A stretch of DNA of 64,000 nt from Isoperla grammatica (Eukaryota > Arthropoda > Insecta > Plecoptera > Perlodidae): NCBI GenBank assembly GCA_945910005.1, contig OX246747.1:31667599-31731598 (forward strand), given 5' to 3'. Numbering within the stretch: the stretch's first letter is position 1; each line of letters starts with the position of its first letter. The notes under the pieces are model-generated. The model did no database searches, was not told where the DNA came from, and saw only the letters and a list, made by a program, of their open reading frames with translations. Below, piece after piece: positions 29,715 through 39,943 of the stretch. A program made the position numbers and the translations under genes.

Positions 29715-32040
29715 GATTGCTATGCTACCTTATCGTGGTGGGCAGGTTTGTACGCTTTGAGTTGCCGATTCCTGGAGCTATGCCGGCTATGCTTCTGGTA
29801 GGGCCACGCTAGCCGGCCGGACAGGTCGAGGAGGAGAAGTCAGACGAAATGCAGCCCACATCCTCCCCGCCCTCCTACTTGCCCCTTTCCTCCAAACGGA
29901 CCCGAATTTCATCTTCATATTTCACCCACTCATCGTCTCGATTAGCCTCGTTGCAAAAATATGAGACGTTAAAGTCACTCCTCTATAACTCGACATCGTT
30001 GTCACGTTCTTCATATTTGGCTTACTTTACAATGAGACAGCGCTCTTTCACAATACAAAAAAATTTAAGTACTTTTCCGATCTACTTTTTCCAAAATAAT
30101 GAAGTGAACATTTTAAAAATCCCTATCCTTTAACATTGGAGAGAGAGAAATTACACATTTTATCACCTTCACATAGATATAAAGGAGCCAAAAAACGTTG
30201 CAACGTGAACAAATTTAGTATCAAAATGAAGCTAAGTTCTCAAGAAATACACACAAAGCAAAAAAAATGAGTATATCCGTACTACTTTTTGCGTTATTTG
30301 AGCCTAAAGTTGCATGTACGCTCAAAAACTTGGCAACAATGCAGAGTCGACTGCTCCAACAGGTCACTCCCCCGCCGCCCGCGACATGCTAGACCCGGCT
30401 GTCCACACTTGCCTGACGCAGACCAACGTTCATATTAACCGAATAACATTTTCCTTTATGATTTGTATGAATTCTTATGTCAAGATTGTTCTTTGAATAC
30501 TTGTATTCTGCAACATGAGCCTTTTGTAGGCCAGTACTCAATTTTTGTAATCTAGAATTCTTAGCTTTTGATTGATTCAGTTCTTTATTTTGTTGGTACA
30601 TAATACACAATATCTGTATTTGATCCTTGAAGTTAACTGTGTATTGTAATATTTTGTCTACGTTCTATTTATGATGTTGATAGCGGACAATGACGTGCCC
30701 CGGCCCAGCGCCTAGGCACTCGCGCTGCGCTTTGTTTACATTGAAAGATTTCGTTCTTTCGTCGTCAACAATGTCGTGATTATCATCTAATACTAGGCCT
30801 ACTTTGTATAGAATCCAAGGGCCAGCCTAGGGCAACAGCCTTGGTCTACCCTTAGTACCATACATGTTTATCTGGAATAAAGTCATTGTTCGCATTTCGC
30901 AATCGGTAGCTAGGGGGTATGGATGGAGATTGGCGTGGGCCAAGAATGTACTAAATTTAACAGTAGAGCCCTAGAAGCAAACTGCAGTAGGGCCTACCCC
31001 TAGGCCTGTATCGATTCATTTCTGTGAAGGCCTGGTCTAGGCTAGGCTAGAGAGAGCCTAGATAAGGTAGGCCTAGCCAATGTCAGCATTCTCTTCCGTA
31101 TGAAATTGAGACCTAGGCTAGCTAGGCCTACGCCTCGTTCCAGACATTGGCTTTACGGCTCAAATGTTAAATTAATGACATTATTATGTGCACACACCAC
31201 CTAATCTGCTAGCTACCTATGCCATCGCATTTTACTTGTCATGGAGTGCTGTCCCACAAGACTTTCGTTTTCAACAGCCGTCACAAACAACACAAACAAT
31301 GTGTTGTCAATTGTTTTTGTTTTGAATTTTGATATGCACTTTTTGCACACGCAACGCGCGATAAAGTTAAATCTGACACAGCTAATCACACCAGATAGCG
31401 TCGCTCCAAACTGATCATCTGATTTTAGCGTTTCAGTCGCGTCGCATCAAGCGCGTTTTAGTAAACGCAGCATGAAAACGTCCCTTTTTACTGCGCGCGA
31501 AAGAAGCTGACATCTTCACATGGCATGTGGTTGATTGTTGGGAAAGTTGCGATCACGTTGCGATGTTGCCAAGCGTATTTTAAGGTTGGCAATATACTAC
31601 ATGACCAAATATTACGTGTTCCACTTCATATATCATTTCTAAATCAAAGCAACCATACACAAGTGTTTATAATATGTTAATATCAATCTAATATACGGGA
31701 CATTATTTCAATCAAACAGATATCAAATTAGTGTTATTCTTGCTATCATTTTGTTTCCACTATATGGCTGCACTGATTTTGAGCGGCAACTACTGCGCCG
31801 TGTTTTAGTCAGTTGACGGACTAGCACTTCCGACAATGCAAATAAATTAACAGTTTAGTTAAAATAACATATTTACGTAGGGAAAGATTTACAAACAATA
31901 TTTAAAATACACACTTCTATTTAAAAATTAAAAACATTTTGTTTTAATTGCATTGTTCAGCTGACTTTGATCATTAGTTATAGTTGACTCTGACTAGAGA
32001 GTACACTTAGAGGAGTGACTTTAAGCCCAAATATCAAATC
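29715..32040 (+). repeat. SINE-A split by a TTAA insertion
   Basis: 29715-29972 is SINE-A from CTACCTTATCGTGGTGGGCA to GAGACGTTAA. Its last bases (TTAAGCCCAAATATCAAATC) resume at 32021. The gap is exactly the 29973-32020 element. Confidence 0.8.
29973..32020. mobile_element. 2,048-bp TTAA-flanked element (Kolobok-like?)
   Basis: TTAA at 29969-29972 and 32021-32024 is a 4-bp target duplication, verified by the interrupted SINE-A. Ends are AGTCACTCCTCTA...TAGAGGAGTGACT. TTAA plus AG-starting ends recall Kolobok/T2 elements more than piggyBac (inference). No frame longer than about 75 codons is open, so it is non-autonomous or unknown cargo. CTAGGCCTA-rich sequence lies at about 30990-31140. 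Confidence 0.75.
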
Positions 32041-32724
32041 ATTAGCATCGTAATTTTAGTACGGGATTGGCAAGGAAGCGAGCCAATCTTATTTTGCACC
32101 GAGTGTGCTTCTTTCTGGTTGTGAAATGTGAACGCACGCTGCATACCCCCGCGCTTATCACCACTTCCCCATCCTGCTACTGCTACTGTATGTAGATATA
32201 CCAGATCGTGGGCTGTCCACCATGATTGAGCTCTGTCTGCAACTCTTATCAGCTTCGTCCCACACGCATTGATAGTCCCGTATGATTGTTGTGAATATTG
32301 CTTTATTTGAACAAAATGTCGGCGTTTAATAGCGAAAGGGGTCCAAGAATATATATATAAAAACGCGAAACTCGCGTAATTGGCATTCTATAAAACCACA
32401 AATAGCGAAAAGCTCATGTTTTACGGGAAACAACCACGCAAAATCTCGCAAAACACCCATTTACTAGTGAAAATTTTTCCCGAAACTTGCACAAAAAGTC
32501 GCGTTCTTTCCATAGCGCGGATAAGAATATTTATTTCGCCAACCAACCAACACGTTTTACATTGTATTGTACGTATCACTCGACACAGCTAAAAACAACA
32601 ACAATGAAAAATGTCGATTTTTAAAACGAAACTTGGAAAACTCAATTAATAACCCGTTTTCACTGGGACGGGGCTCTAGCTTTACAGCACAAAGTGCCAC
32701 AAAGAAATTAGCCGGCATAGTCAC

Positions 32725-32900
32725 TATGGGTCTATTCTACCCCGGGCCGAGACGGGTCTTCTTTTGTCGCCTCTTACGACTGGCAGAGTCACTCTGGGTC
32801 TATTCTACTCCGGGCCGAGACGGGTCTCCTTTCGTCGCCTCTTACGACTGGCAGTCACTTTGGGTCTATTCTACCTTAAACCGAGACGGGAATCCATGTT
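32725..32900 (-). repeat. Composite-family head modules, about 2.5 copies, reversed
   Basis: TATTCTACCCCGGGCCGAGA, GTCGCCTCTTACGACTGGCA repeated at 32736, 32799 and 32862. 32040-32720 and 32900-33290 are otherwise unremarkable. Confidence 0.7.
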
Positions 32901-33297
32901 ATACCTTGAGAGCTCCACGCAATATTACCACTATTTTTCGATACAAGGAAAAAGAACTATAGAAAATCACTATAATCCCCAACCAACTACAAGGAAACCA
33001 TGACAACACGTTTTTTTTATCAACCACGGCAAATCCCGTGTATCTCGTGACGTGACTTGCATAATGCACTCTTATCGTATAATTACAATGTACAATGTAC
33101 AGTGTACACTGCATTATTGTAAACAACACCTGGGCCAGCTATCAGACCTGTGATGTAAGATCACTGTTCGCCATAAGGCAAACAATGAATCAGCTGTTCT
33201 TTCTTTCTTTCGTTGCGATTGTAAACATGATTTAGGTAGGCGAAAGTCCATGCTGCACAATTTACCTAAACTGCAGAACCTGTTCGCGGGGACTGAG

Positions 33298-33565
33298 CTA
33301 CCTTATCGTGGTGGGCAGTTTTGCGTGCTTTGGTGATACCGAGAGCTAGGCCGGCGGAAGCGTATGCTTCTGGTATAGGGTCACCCACAGGTCGAGGTGG
33401 AGAAGTCAGACGAAATGCAGTCCACATCCTCCCCACTCCCTTTTCCTCCCCCCTTCCCTTTCCTCCAAACAGCCCCCTATTTCGTCTTTACACTGCACTC
33501 ACTCATCGTCTTGATTAGCCAATTTTGCAAAAATATGAGACGTCAAGCCCAAGTATCAATCAATC
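33298..33565 (+). repeat. SINE-A, near complete
   Basis: CTACCTTATCGTGGTGGGCA through CTAGGCCGGCGGAAGCGTAT to GAGACGTCAAGCCCAAGTAT with an AATC tail. Confidence 0.75.
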
Positions 33566-33715
33566 CACTGCACATCAAGGCTGCAATAACAGGACGAGGT
33601 AGAGTTTTCCCAAAGTATAACTATAGTCTAATGCTTACGGATAGTTCTAACTATAGCTAAAATGTTCTACTTCACCTGTCCCAGCAGGGACTACTGCTAC
33701 AACTTATCATATGGT

Positions 33716-33985
33716 GGGGGGGGGGGGGGGGGGGGGCTCAGCGGTAAGACGCCAGGCTCTAATCCGGGAGGTCGCCGATTCGATTCCGGCCACCGGCAAA
33801 GTCCTGTCCTGCCTGAAGGTTTTTTCCGAGGTTTTCCTCAGTCGTAAAGGCGAATGCTGAGATTGAGTCCTAAACTAACAGCCCTCGGACATTCCTCCGA
33901 TCACTTTAATAACCTAGTTAGTCACCTGAATAGGCCGGGCACATCAGGTAAAAGCTGGTGTGCACCCTATAACGGGTATTCCTAC
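33716..33985 (+). mobile_element. SINE-V full length behind a G21 tract
   Basis: A 21-base G run (33716-33736) replaces the first bases. CTCAGCGGTAAGACGCC (A-box), CCGATTCGATTCCGGCC (B-box), TTTCCGAGGTTTTCCTCAGT and CCCTATAACGGGTATTCC then follow, with an ATT tail. Confidence 0.8.
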
Positions 33986-33999
33986 GAAAAATGATTATT

Positions 34000-34215
34000 A
34001 TTACGGTGGGCAGGTTTGCGTGCTTTGCTGATCCCGAGAGCTATGTCTGCGGAAGCGTATACTTCTGGTGGGACCACAGGTCGAGGGGAAGAAGCCAGAC
34101 GGAATGCAGTTCACGTCCACTCCTTAACGTCCTCTGTTCGGCCCCTTTCCTCCAAACACCACCCGACGTGTCCTCATATTATGATCATACATAGTTGTCG
34201 AGTACGTCGACTGAT
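34000..34215 (+). repeat. SINE-A with alternative tail
   Basis: GGTGGGCAGGTTTGCGTGC through GGAAGCGTATACTTCTGG to GTTGTCGAGTACGTCG. It abuts the reversed copy below, forming an imperfect head-out palindrome. Confidence 0.65.
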
Positions 34216-34525
34216 TGATTATTGATATTTAGGCTTAACGTCTTATATTTTTGCAACTTGGCTAATCAAGACGATGAGTGGGTGATAATGAAGATGAAAC
34301 TGGGGGCTCTTTGGAGGAAAGGGGCAAGTAGGAGGGCGCGTGAGGAAATGGGAAAGAGGAGGAAAAGGGAGTGGGTTGTGGACTGCACTTCGTCTGACTT
34401 CTCCTCGACCAGTCCGGCCGGCTAGGGTGGCCCTACCAGAAGCATACGCTTCCGCCGGCCTAGCTCTCGGGATCAACAAAGCACACAAACCTGCCCACCA
34501 CGATAAGGTAGCATAGCAGTCCCTG
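34205..34525 (-). repeat. SINE-A, reversed, near complete
   Basis: Reverse complement of the full consensus: tail TTGATATTTAGGCTTAACGT at left, head CACCACGATAAGGTAGCATA at right. 34530-34860 shows nothing recognised. Confidence 0.75.
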
Positions 34526-34865
34526 GGCAGGTCGAGTACGTCGACAACATATAATCAAAGATGACAATAAATCATCTTGAAACACTTCTAGGTATTAGAA
34601 AGAGAAGAGGTCTACTACACAACACAATGTAACACTAACAAGTGAAGTGTCAACGCAATTTAATCTTCAAAGATAAGATTTCACCGACTCATAAACAAGA
34701 AACAATGCATTAGGCTACATTTATCAAATTAATGATAGCTCGAACTAATTACGTAAAACTACTTACGTACATATTGTATATACGGCTGTTTTACGTAATT
34801 AATTAATTAAATACATTTTATCAGTGGTGTGACTTTGGCGTCAGGCATTATCGTTGAGTGAGTAA

Positions 34866-35216
34866 TATAGGGAGTATTCACGTGACGTCACATCGGCCAT
34901 ATTGGAGGCCACCTCTAGTACTATTTCAAGTTTCATTTAGCTGTCAATAGAAAACGAATAATATTGTTTACGTGGAAATATGACAAGTTAGATGTTCTAC
35001 AACACATATATCCCCCGATAAAGTGTACGGAAATGATTATTGTATGCGTTTGTAAACGATTAAAAGAGTAATCGAGACAAAGGAGTTTGTTTATGATGAT
35101 TTTAAGTAATAATAGCAAACCAAAGTTGAAGAAATTTGCATCAAACGCCAGCTGAAACATAGTAACAATGAACTACCAATCACATGCCACCATGCGCAAT
35201 ATGTAAATACCCTATA
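34866..35216. mobile_element. TATAGGG palindromic MITE, variant
   Basis: Begins TATAGGGAGTATTCACGTGA and ends in TACCCTATA. Shares the ACGTGACGTCA subterminal word with 43539 and the end class with 27573. End pairing is imperfect. Confidence 0.45.
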
Positions 35217-35288
35217 TAGGGTATAGGGTAGAGTCGCAACGCAATAGGCAGTTTGTCTATGTACCGCTTTATGCTGTCTAACATATTT

Positions 35289-35430
35289 TAGTCGGGTAGT
35301 AGAAGTTCGCCAAGCGACGCGATGACGCGGAGTTTTCGGCTGTCTTCTTCGTATATCTTCGGTGAAGTAGCGGGCGACCAATCAGGCTCCGTCATCGCGT
35401 CGCTTGGCGAACTTCTACTACCCCCGACTA
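35289..35430. mobile_element. 142-bp palindromic MITE (TAGTCGGG ends)
   Basis: Left TAGTCGGGTAGTAGAAGTTC and right GAACTTCTACTACCCCCGACTA pair. The match continues inward over CGCCAAGCGACGCGATGACG. Confidence 0.7.
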
Positions 35431-35562
35431 AAGTATTAGTATATTTTGGACAGTAAAAGGCGGTCCGGTGTGTTTTGGTCCGAGCGAGATGATGCGTATG
35501 AATTAGGATCGGCAAACACAGTCTCGCCCGGTACAAGAAGCAAATTGAGCAAATTGGTAGTT

Positions 35563-35955
35563 TAGGGTAGAGTCCCAGCGACCATTGGTGACTGTCTAAA
35601 GTTTTCGTACAACTTCGGTAATGCTGTCTATCGTCATCAATCAATGACGTGTTTACGGTCCCGGCCAACCCGAGCAGGTGAATTTGAATTAGCCACGGCC
35701 GCTGTTTGGCTGCCGCTCACCCACCCGTGACGGAAGCAATAGTAGCGAAGTTGTTGTACGACGACTTTACCCGTAAATCGCCCGTGTACGTACGCTAGTA
35801 GTACTGTGGGGGAGCCGCTAGTTGCCGCCACACGTACCCACTGCTTAGGCCGCGCTGATGTGGCGGCACCTAGCGGCTCCCCCCAGTACTACTAGCGAGC
35901 GTACACGGGCGATTTACGGGTAGACAGTCGCCAATGACCGCTGGGACTCTACCCT
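35563..35955. mobile_element. Nested double palindrome
   Basis: Outer ends TAGGGTAGAGTCCCAGCG...CGCTGGGACTCTACCCTA. An inner inverted pair GCGGCTCCCC...GTACGCTAGTAGTACTG spans 35770-35925. A 28.3-kb-type foldback unit (ACAACTTCGGTAATGC...GCGAAGTTGTTGT) lies at 35610-35760. Confidence 0.7.
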
Positions 35956-35977
35956 ACACTGATGAACACAGTGATAC

Positions 35978-36139
35978 TTGTCCCAAGATTACCTTACACA
36001 TGCTTTCGTCACAGGCGAGGCACTCAGAGCCAACCGGCGAACCGCCCGAGACAAGCGTGCGCCAATACCGATCGCTGATTGGCTACGAACCAGTCGCCTG
36101 TGACGAAAGCATACACGTGTACGGTAGTCTTGGGACAAC
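35978..36139. mobile_element. 162-bp palindromic MITE (TTGTCCCAAGA ends)
   Basis: TTGTCCCAAGATTACC pairs with GGTAGTCTTGGGACAA, and ATGCTTTCGTCACAGGCGA pairs with TCGCCTGTGACGAAAGCAT. Confidence 0.7.
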
Positions 36140-36370
36140 TATAGCACAGTGTAATAACACGCAACACGCGGATGTGTCTGCGCTGCGGGTCCGTCTGTCT
36201 GTCCTTCCGTCCGCACACACAAATATAACACAACACTTACACAATGTTTCACTTCCCCATGTCGTCGCGTCGCGTTCACTAGTAGTGGGGGGGCGTCCAC
36301 ATTCACACCAAGTAGAGTGCGGGGCAAGAAGGTTCAGTGGCGTAGACTTAGTTTGACGCTACCCTCCATC

Positions 36371-36511
36371 GTTATGTGACCATGCCCCTTACTTACCCCC
36401 CGTGACAACCCTACAATCATATCCTATATTTATTAATTTTATATAATATTATACTTATAATATAATCATTCATTATATTATTCTTGTTATGCAGGGCGGT
36501 GGTCACATAAC
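36371..36511. mobile_element. Small TIR element, copy 2 (TTATGTGACCA ends)
   Basis: GTTATGTGACCATGCCC...GGGCGGTGGTCACATAAC, AT-rich interior, homologous to 10880-10992. Confidence 0.6.
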
Positions 36512-36589
36512 TAGGGGGTGTGGTGTGGAGCTTGGATGTCAAACTTAAATATCTGCAATCTAGCCAAGATTTGGGTATAGAGGCTTGTG

Positions 36590-36960
36590 GTCAGGGGCGT
36601 CTTACGGGCAGCAATGAGGTGCCCTTGCCCCCCCCCCCCCCCACTCTCCTGTATTTCGGGAATGTTTTTTAATGTAACCGGTAAACAGATATATGTGCAG
36701 CAAATATTCATTACATTCGTCGAAAGCTCGGAACCTATTTTAACGTCGCAAAATCGGTTAAAAAGTGTTGAAAATCGAAACGTTTACCCGCGGCCGGGCA
36801 ACGCCCTCCTCAGACCCCCGTACAACACCCGAATGGATATATTACTGTTTTGTCTTGCCCCACCCCCCCCCCCCCTTGGAAAACATCAAAACGACGTCCA
36901 TGTGTAGGGGTCGGGGGGGGGGGGGGGGGGGGCAACGTCAACTAAATGATCACTGCCAGC
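36590..36960. other. Stretch with C14, C13 and G20 tracts
   Basis: Homopolymer runs at about 36629-36642, 36864-36876 and 36913-36932 punctuate otherwise plain sequence. CAGGGGCGTC at 36593 hints at an eroded hAT end, but no partner end is visible. 36960-37350 is unremarkable. Confidence 0.4.
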
Positions 36961-37362
36961 AGCGCACGTAGAAAGTTACTATACAAAAAAATAGGATTAA
37001 ATTTTAAAAAAAAATTAAGTAGTTGTGCAAATGTTTGCAATATAGCACACACTGCGTGAAAAAAAAAAAGAAAAAAAACTTGCGACGAAATAAACACTCG
37101 CGCTCGTCCTGTGATATATAGCACATATTATTATATACATAGTAGAGACTTACACAAAGAGTCGACGCCGCATGACTTTGCAAAAAATACCTACCAAGAC
37201 AGAGAGAGATAATAGCCTACATAAAACAGCAAAACTACCGTAGCCAATGGCGGGAGAGAGCGGGAAACACCACAACAATTCAATTGGCTCAACACTCGAC
37301 TCTTTTCGAGTAGGTATGCAAGCAAATCAAACAAAGAAAACGCACGTTTTCATAACGAGAGC

Positions 37363-37386
37363 AAGAGAGAGAGAGAGAGGGAGAGG

Positions 37387-37458
<72 letters not shown>
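37363..37458. repeat. (GA)n microsatellite
   Basis: About 95 bases of GA repeats with a few GGGA interruptions. 37460-37770 holds nothing recognised. Confidence 0.93.
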
Positions 37459-37779
37459 TATTATGTAAGTCGTCGTTAATCTTGTAGTTCGTTAACACGC
37501 AGTGTTTACGAGCAAGTTGAAGGTCATATTATGATAGTACTCATGCTCAATGTACGTACATGATTGTCATCCACCAAAGCACTTGACGATGACAATCGGG
37601 ATGTAAAACAGGTCTCTGGCTGATTACCAAAACCGTCGCCATTATATAGCCTACTGCAGATAAAACGTAGATTACCGCACTCGTTCGTGACTTTAGGAAT
37701 GTGGTGGGGTAATTAGAAGCAATTACATGTTGAGTGCACCGGTTATGTTATGTCAATCAATAGCAAATGCACTTGTAAT

Positions 37780-37970
37780 AAATGAATAAATGAGCTTAAA
37801 TGAATAACTGAATAAATAAATAAATAGATAAATAAATGAATGAATGAACGAATGAATAATTAATTAATCAATTAAATAACTAAATAATTAAATAATTAAA
37901 TAAATGAATGAATGAATGAATGAATGAATGAATGAATGAATGAATAAATATATAAATAAATAGACGGTAA
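37780..37970. repeat. (AAAT)n/(AATG)n microsatellite
   Basis: TAAA/TGAA tetranucleotides. 37975-38985 has a G17 run near 38133 and no supported gene. Confidence 0.85.
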
Positions 37971-38984
37971 CACAGTTAGTAAAAGAACATCTAGTATGGC
38001 ATACATGGCATAGTAGACAGGCGCAGTGGCGAAACGTGGTCTTGAAATTAGGGTAGACATAGATAATTTTTTTATGTGTAATATGGTAATATGTTGCAAG
38101 AAAAAAAACGTCAACGATGAGAGGGGGATGGGGAGGGGGGGGGGGGGGGCACGTATATTCGTGAATCGCCCACGAGTACCTAAAAGTTGTCTGTTCCGGC
38201 AAGTCCCAACACACTGCCATTGCCTGACTTAACCAGGGTATAATACTCTAGAATAATAACATAAAAATTCGTATGCACTCACATCGTTAGCGACTAAACG
38301 AATAATACGACAATAATAAATAACGATAGAAATCGCACGACGCATAGCGAGCGCTATTTGGACATAAGTGTACACTTGTCCGCGGGACTGTGCTCAATCC
38401 ATACCACGCACCTTACCTTGTCAAAAGATTGCCTTGATGAACCGATTACTCGAGAATCCATTGGCTTACCTTCAACCATAGAAATGTGAAGACAAAATGC
38501 AGTTGAGTTGGTTCATCAGATTTTACAAAAGCAGACCGCGAAGGTTTATTACTGTTACGGCCGTTCCCTCAAATTTTCAAGGTCCCAAAGTGTTGTGAAA
38601 CAAGTGCCTGGAATGTGGCTCGGAGTTGTTGTGAGACCCGTCTCAGTTTCTTGGAAAACTGACGAAAAGAGCGTTCTGACCATGCACAAGTTAGACCAAA
38701 GAATTTTTGTCGCGTTTCACGTCTCGTCTCACACGTTTTAATCATTCAACTTCAAGTAACAACGGTAGACGGCGCGAGAGGGTTGTGCGCTGTCCTTCGC
38801 CGTCAACTAACTTCAAACGTTCGCGGGAACCACGGAAGACAAGAAAATGTAGGAATGAAAACAGGGGCAACTTGTGCACAAGTGTATAAACGGTATTAAT
38901 GAAATTTGTATACAGGGTAGACAACGTCTCATTGTCTCATAGGACGCTTCGCCACAGAGGACGGCTAATAAATGCCGCTGAAGT

Positions 38985-39330
38985 GTGCTAGGCCTAAATC
39001 ACCTCCACTAGGTTTCGCAGAGTATCCTAGGACTACATAATGACTAGGCTAGGACTAGGACCTAAGCCTTAAGGAATCAATTTCCTCAGCTAGGCCTATA
39101 GTCGTGATTGGACTAGGGCCTAGGCTAGGCCCTAGGCCTATAACCATAACTAACCTAGAAATTCCGAAGCCGCAAAATCTGCACGAAAACCCCTGCCTAG
39201 GGCCTGTGGAAAAGACGACGGGTCCAGACAAATATTCTCTTACATTAATATAGTAAGACCATACCTGTGCTAAGGCCTAGGCAGGGCCTAGGTATGGCTG
39301 GTTGAGATCATTCGCCTAGGTCTGGCCTGG
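38985..39330. repeat. CTAG/AGGCCTA-rich block upstream of the oxidoreductase
   Basis: Dense CTAGG, AGGCCTA and CCTAGG words. Similar blocks lie at 30990-31140 and 50160-50330. There is no fixed period. 39330-39745 contains the presumed but unmarked promoter. Confidence 0.55.
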
Positions 39331-39745
39331 GTCTCGGGCTTATGTTTTCCTCGTTTTCCTCGCCACAGTCTGTCAGAACCAGTGATGTGACGTTTCAACT
39401 ACTCCTGTATGAACTTGACATTTTGATTCGCTTCTTAGAATGACAAAAACTAAATAATACACAAATTCAGCGAGTTTATTTGAATGAAATTGCACAATAA
39501 TTAGGCTACTTTGGAGCCATGTCTTGTTGACAGCACGACACTAGCGCCCATCATGTGTTGCGACTATCCTTTCCGATAACCATTCATTTTCGATACAATA
39601 CTTTCGATCTTTCGATTTTCTTAAATCGATTATTATGTCAAAACACACTGTCAATGAGGTTAGGTCGGGTCGTAGACGGTAGACCACTCTAACCTAAAAG
39701 TCGCAATTTTATTTGATATCTACAATATTTTATTTTGCTGAAATA

Positions 39746-39943
39746 ATGGCTCGAGTCTTATCTAAAAGACTTTTAGGTTCTTTATACGCTGATTTGACGA
39801 GTTCGCTACATAGTTCTCCGGCGGCTCTGTCTCTGAATAGGTCTAGTAAACGTTTTACATCTTACAATGCAGCAGTCCTTCGTGAAATTGGAGAACCACT
39901 ATGTATTGAGGAAAAGAAGGGCAAGAAATTAAATAAGGGTGAA
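39746..39943 (+). CDS. QOR-like 2 exon 1
   Basis: 66 codons, MARVLSKRLLGS to KKLNKGE, donor GAA/GTAAGT. Carries the presumed mitochondrial presequence and the first strand. Confidence 0.85.

Noticed and set aside
38508..38741. 77-codon plus-strand frame upstream of the oxidoreductase
   Set aside because: No domain, no splice partners and ordinary composition. Chance length for this much sequence.
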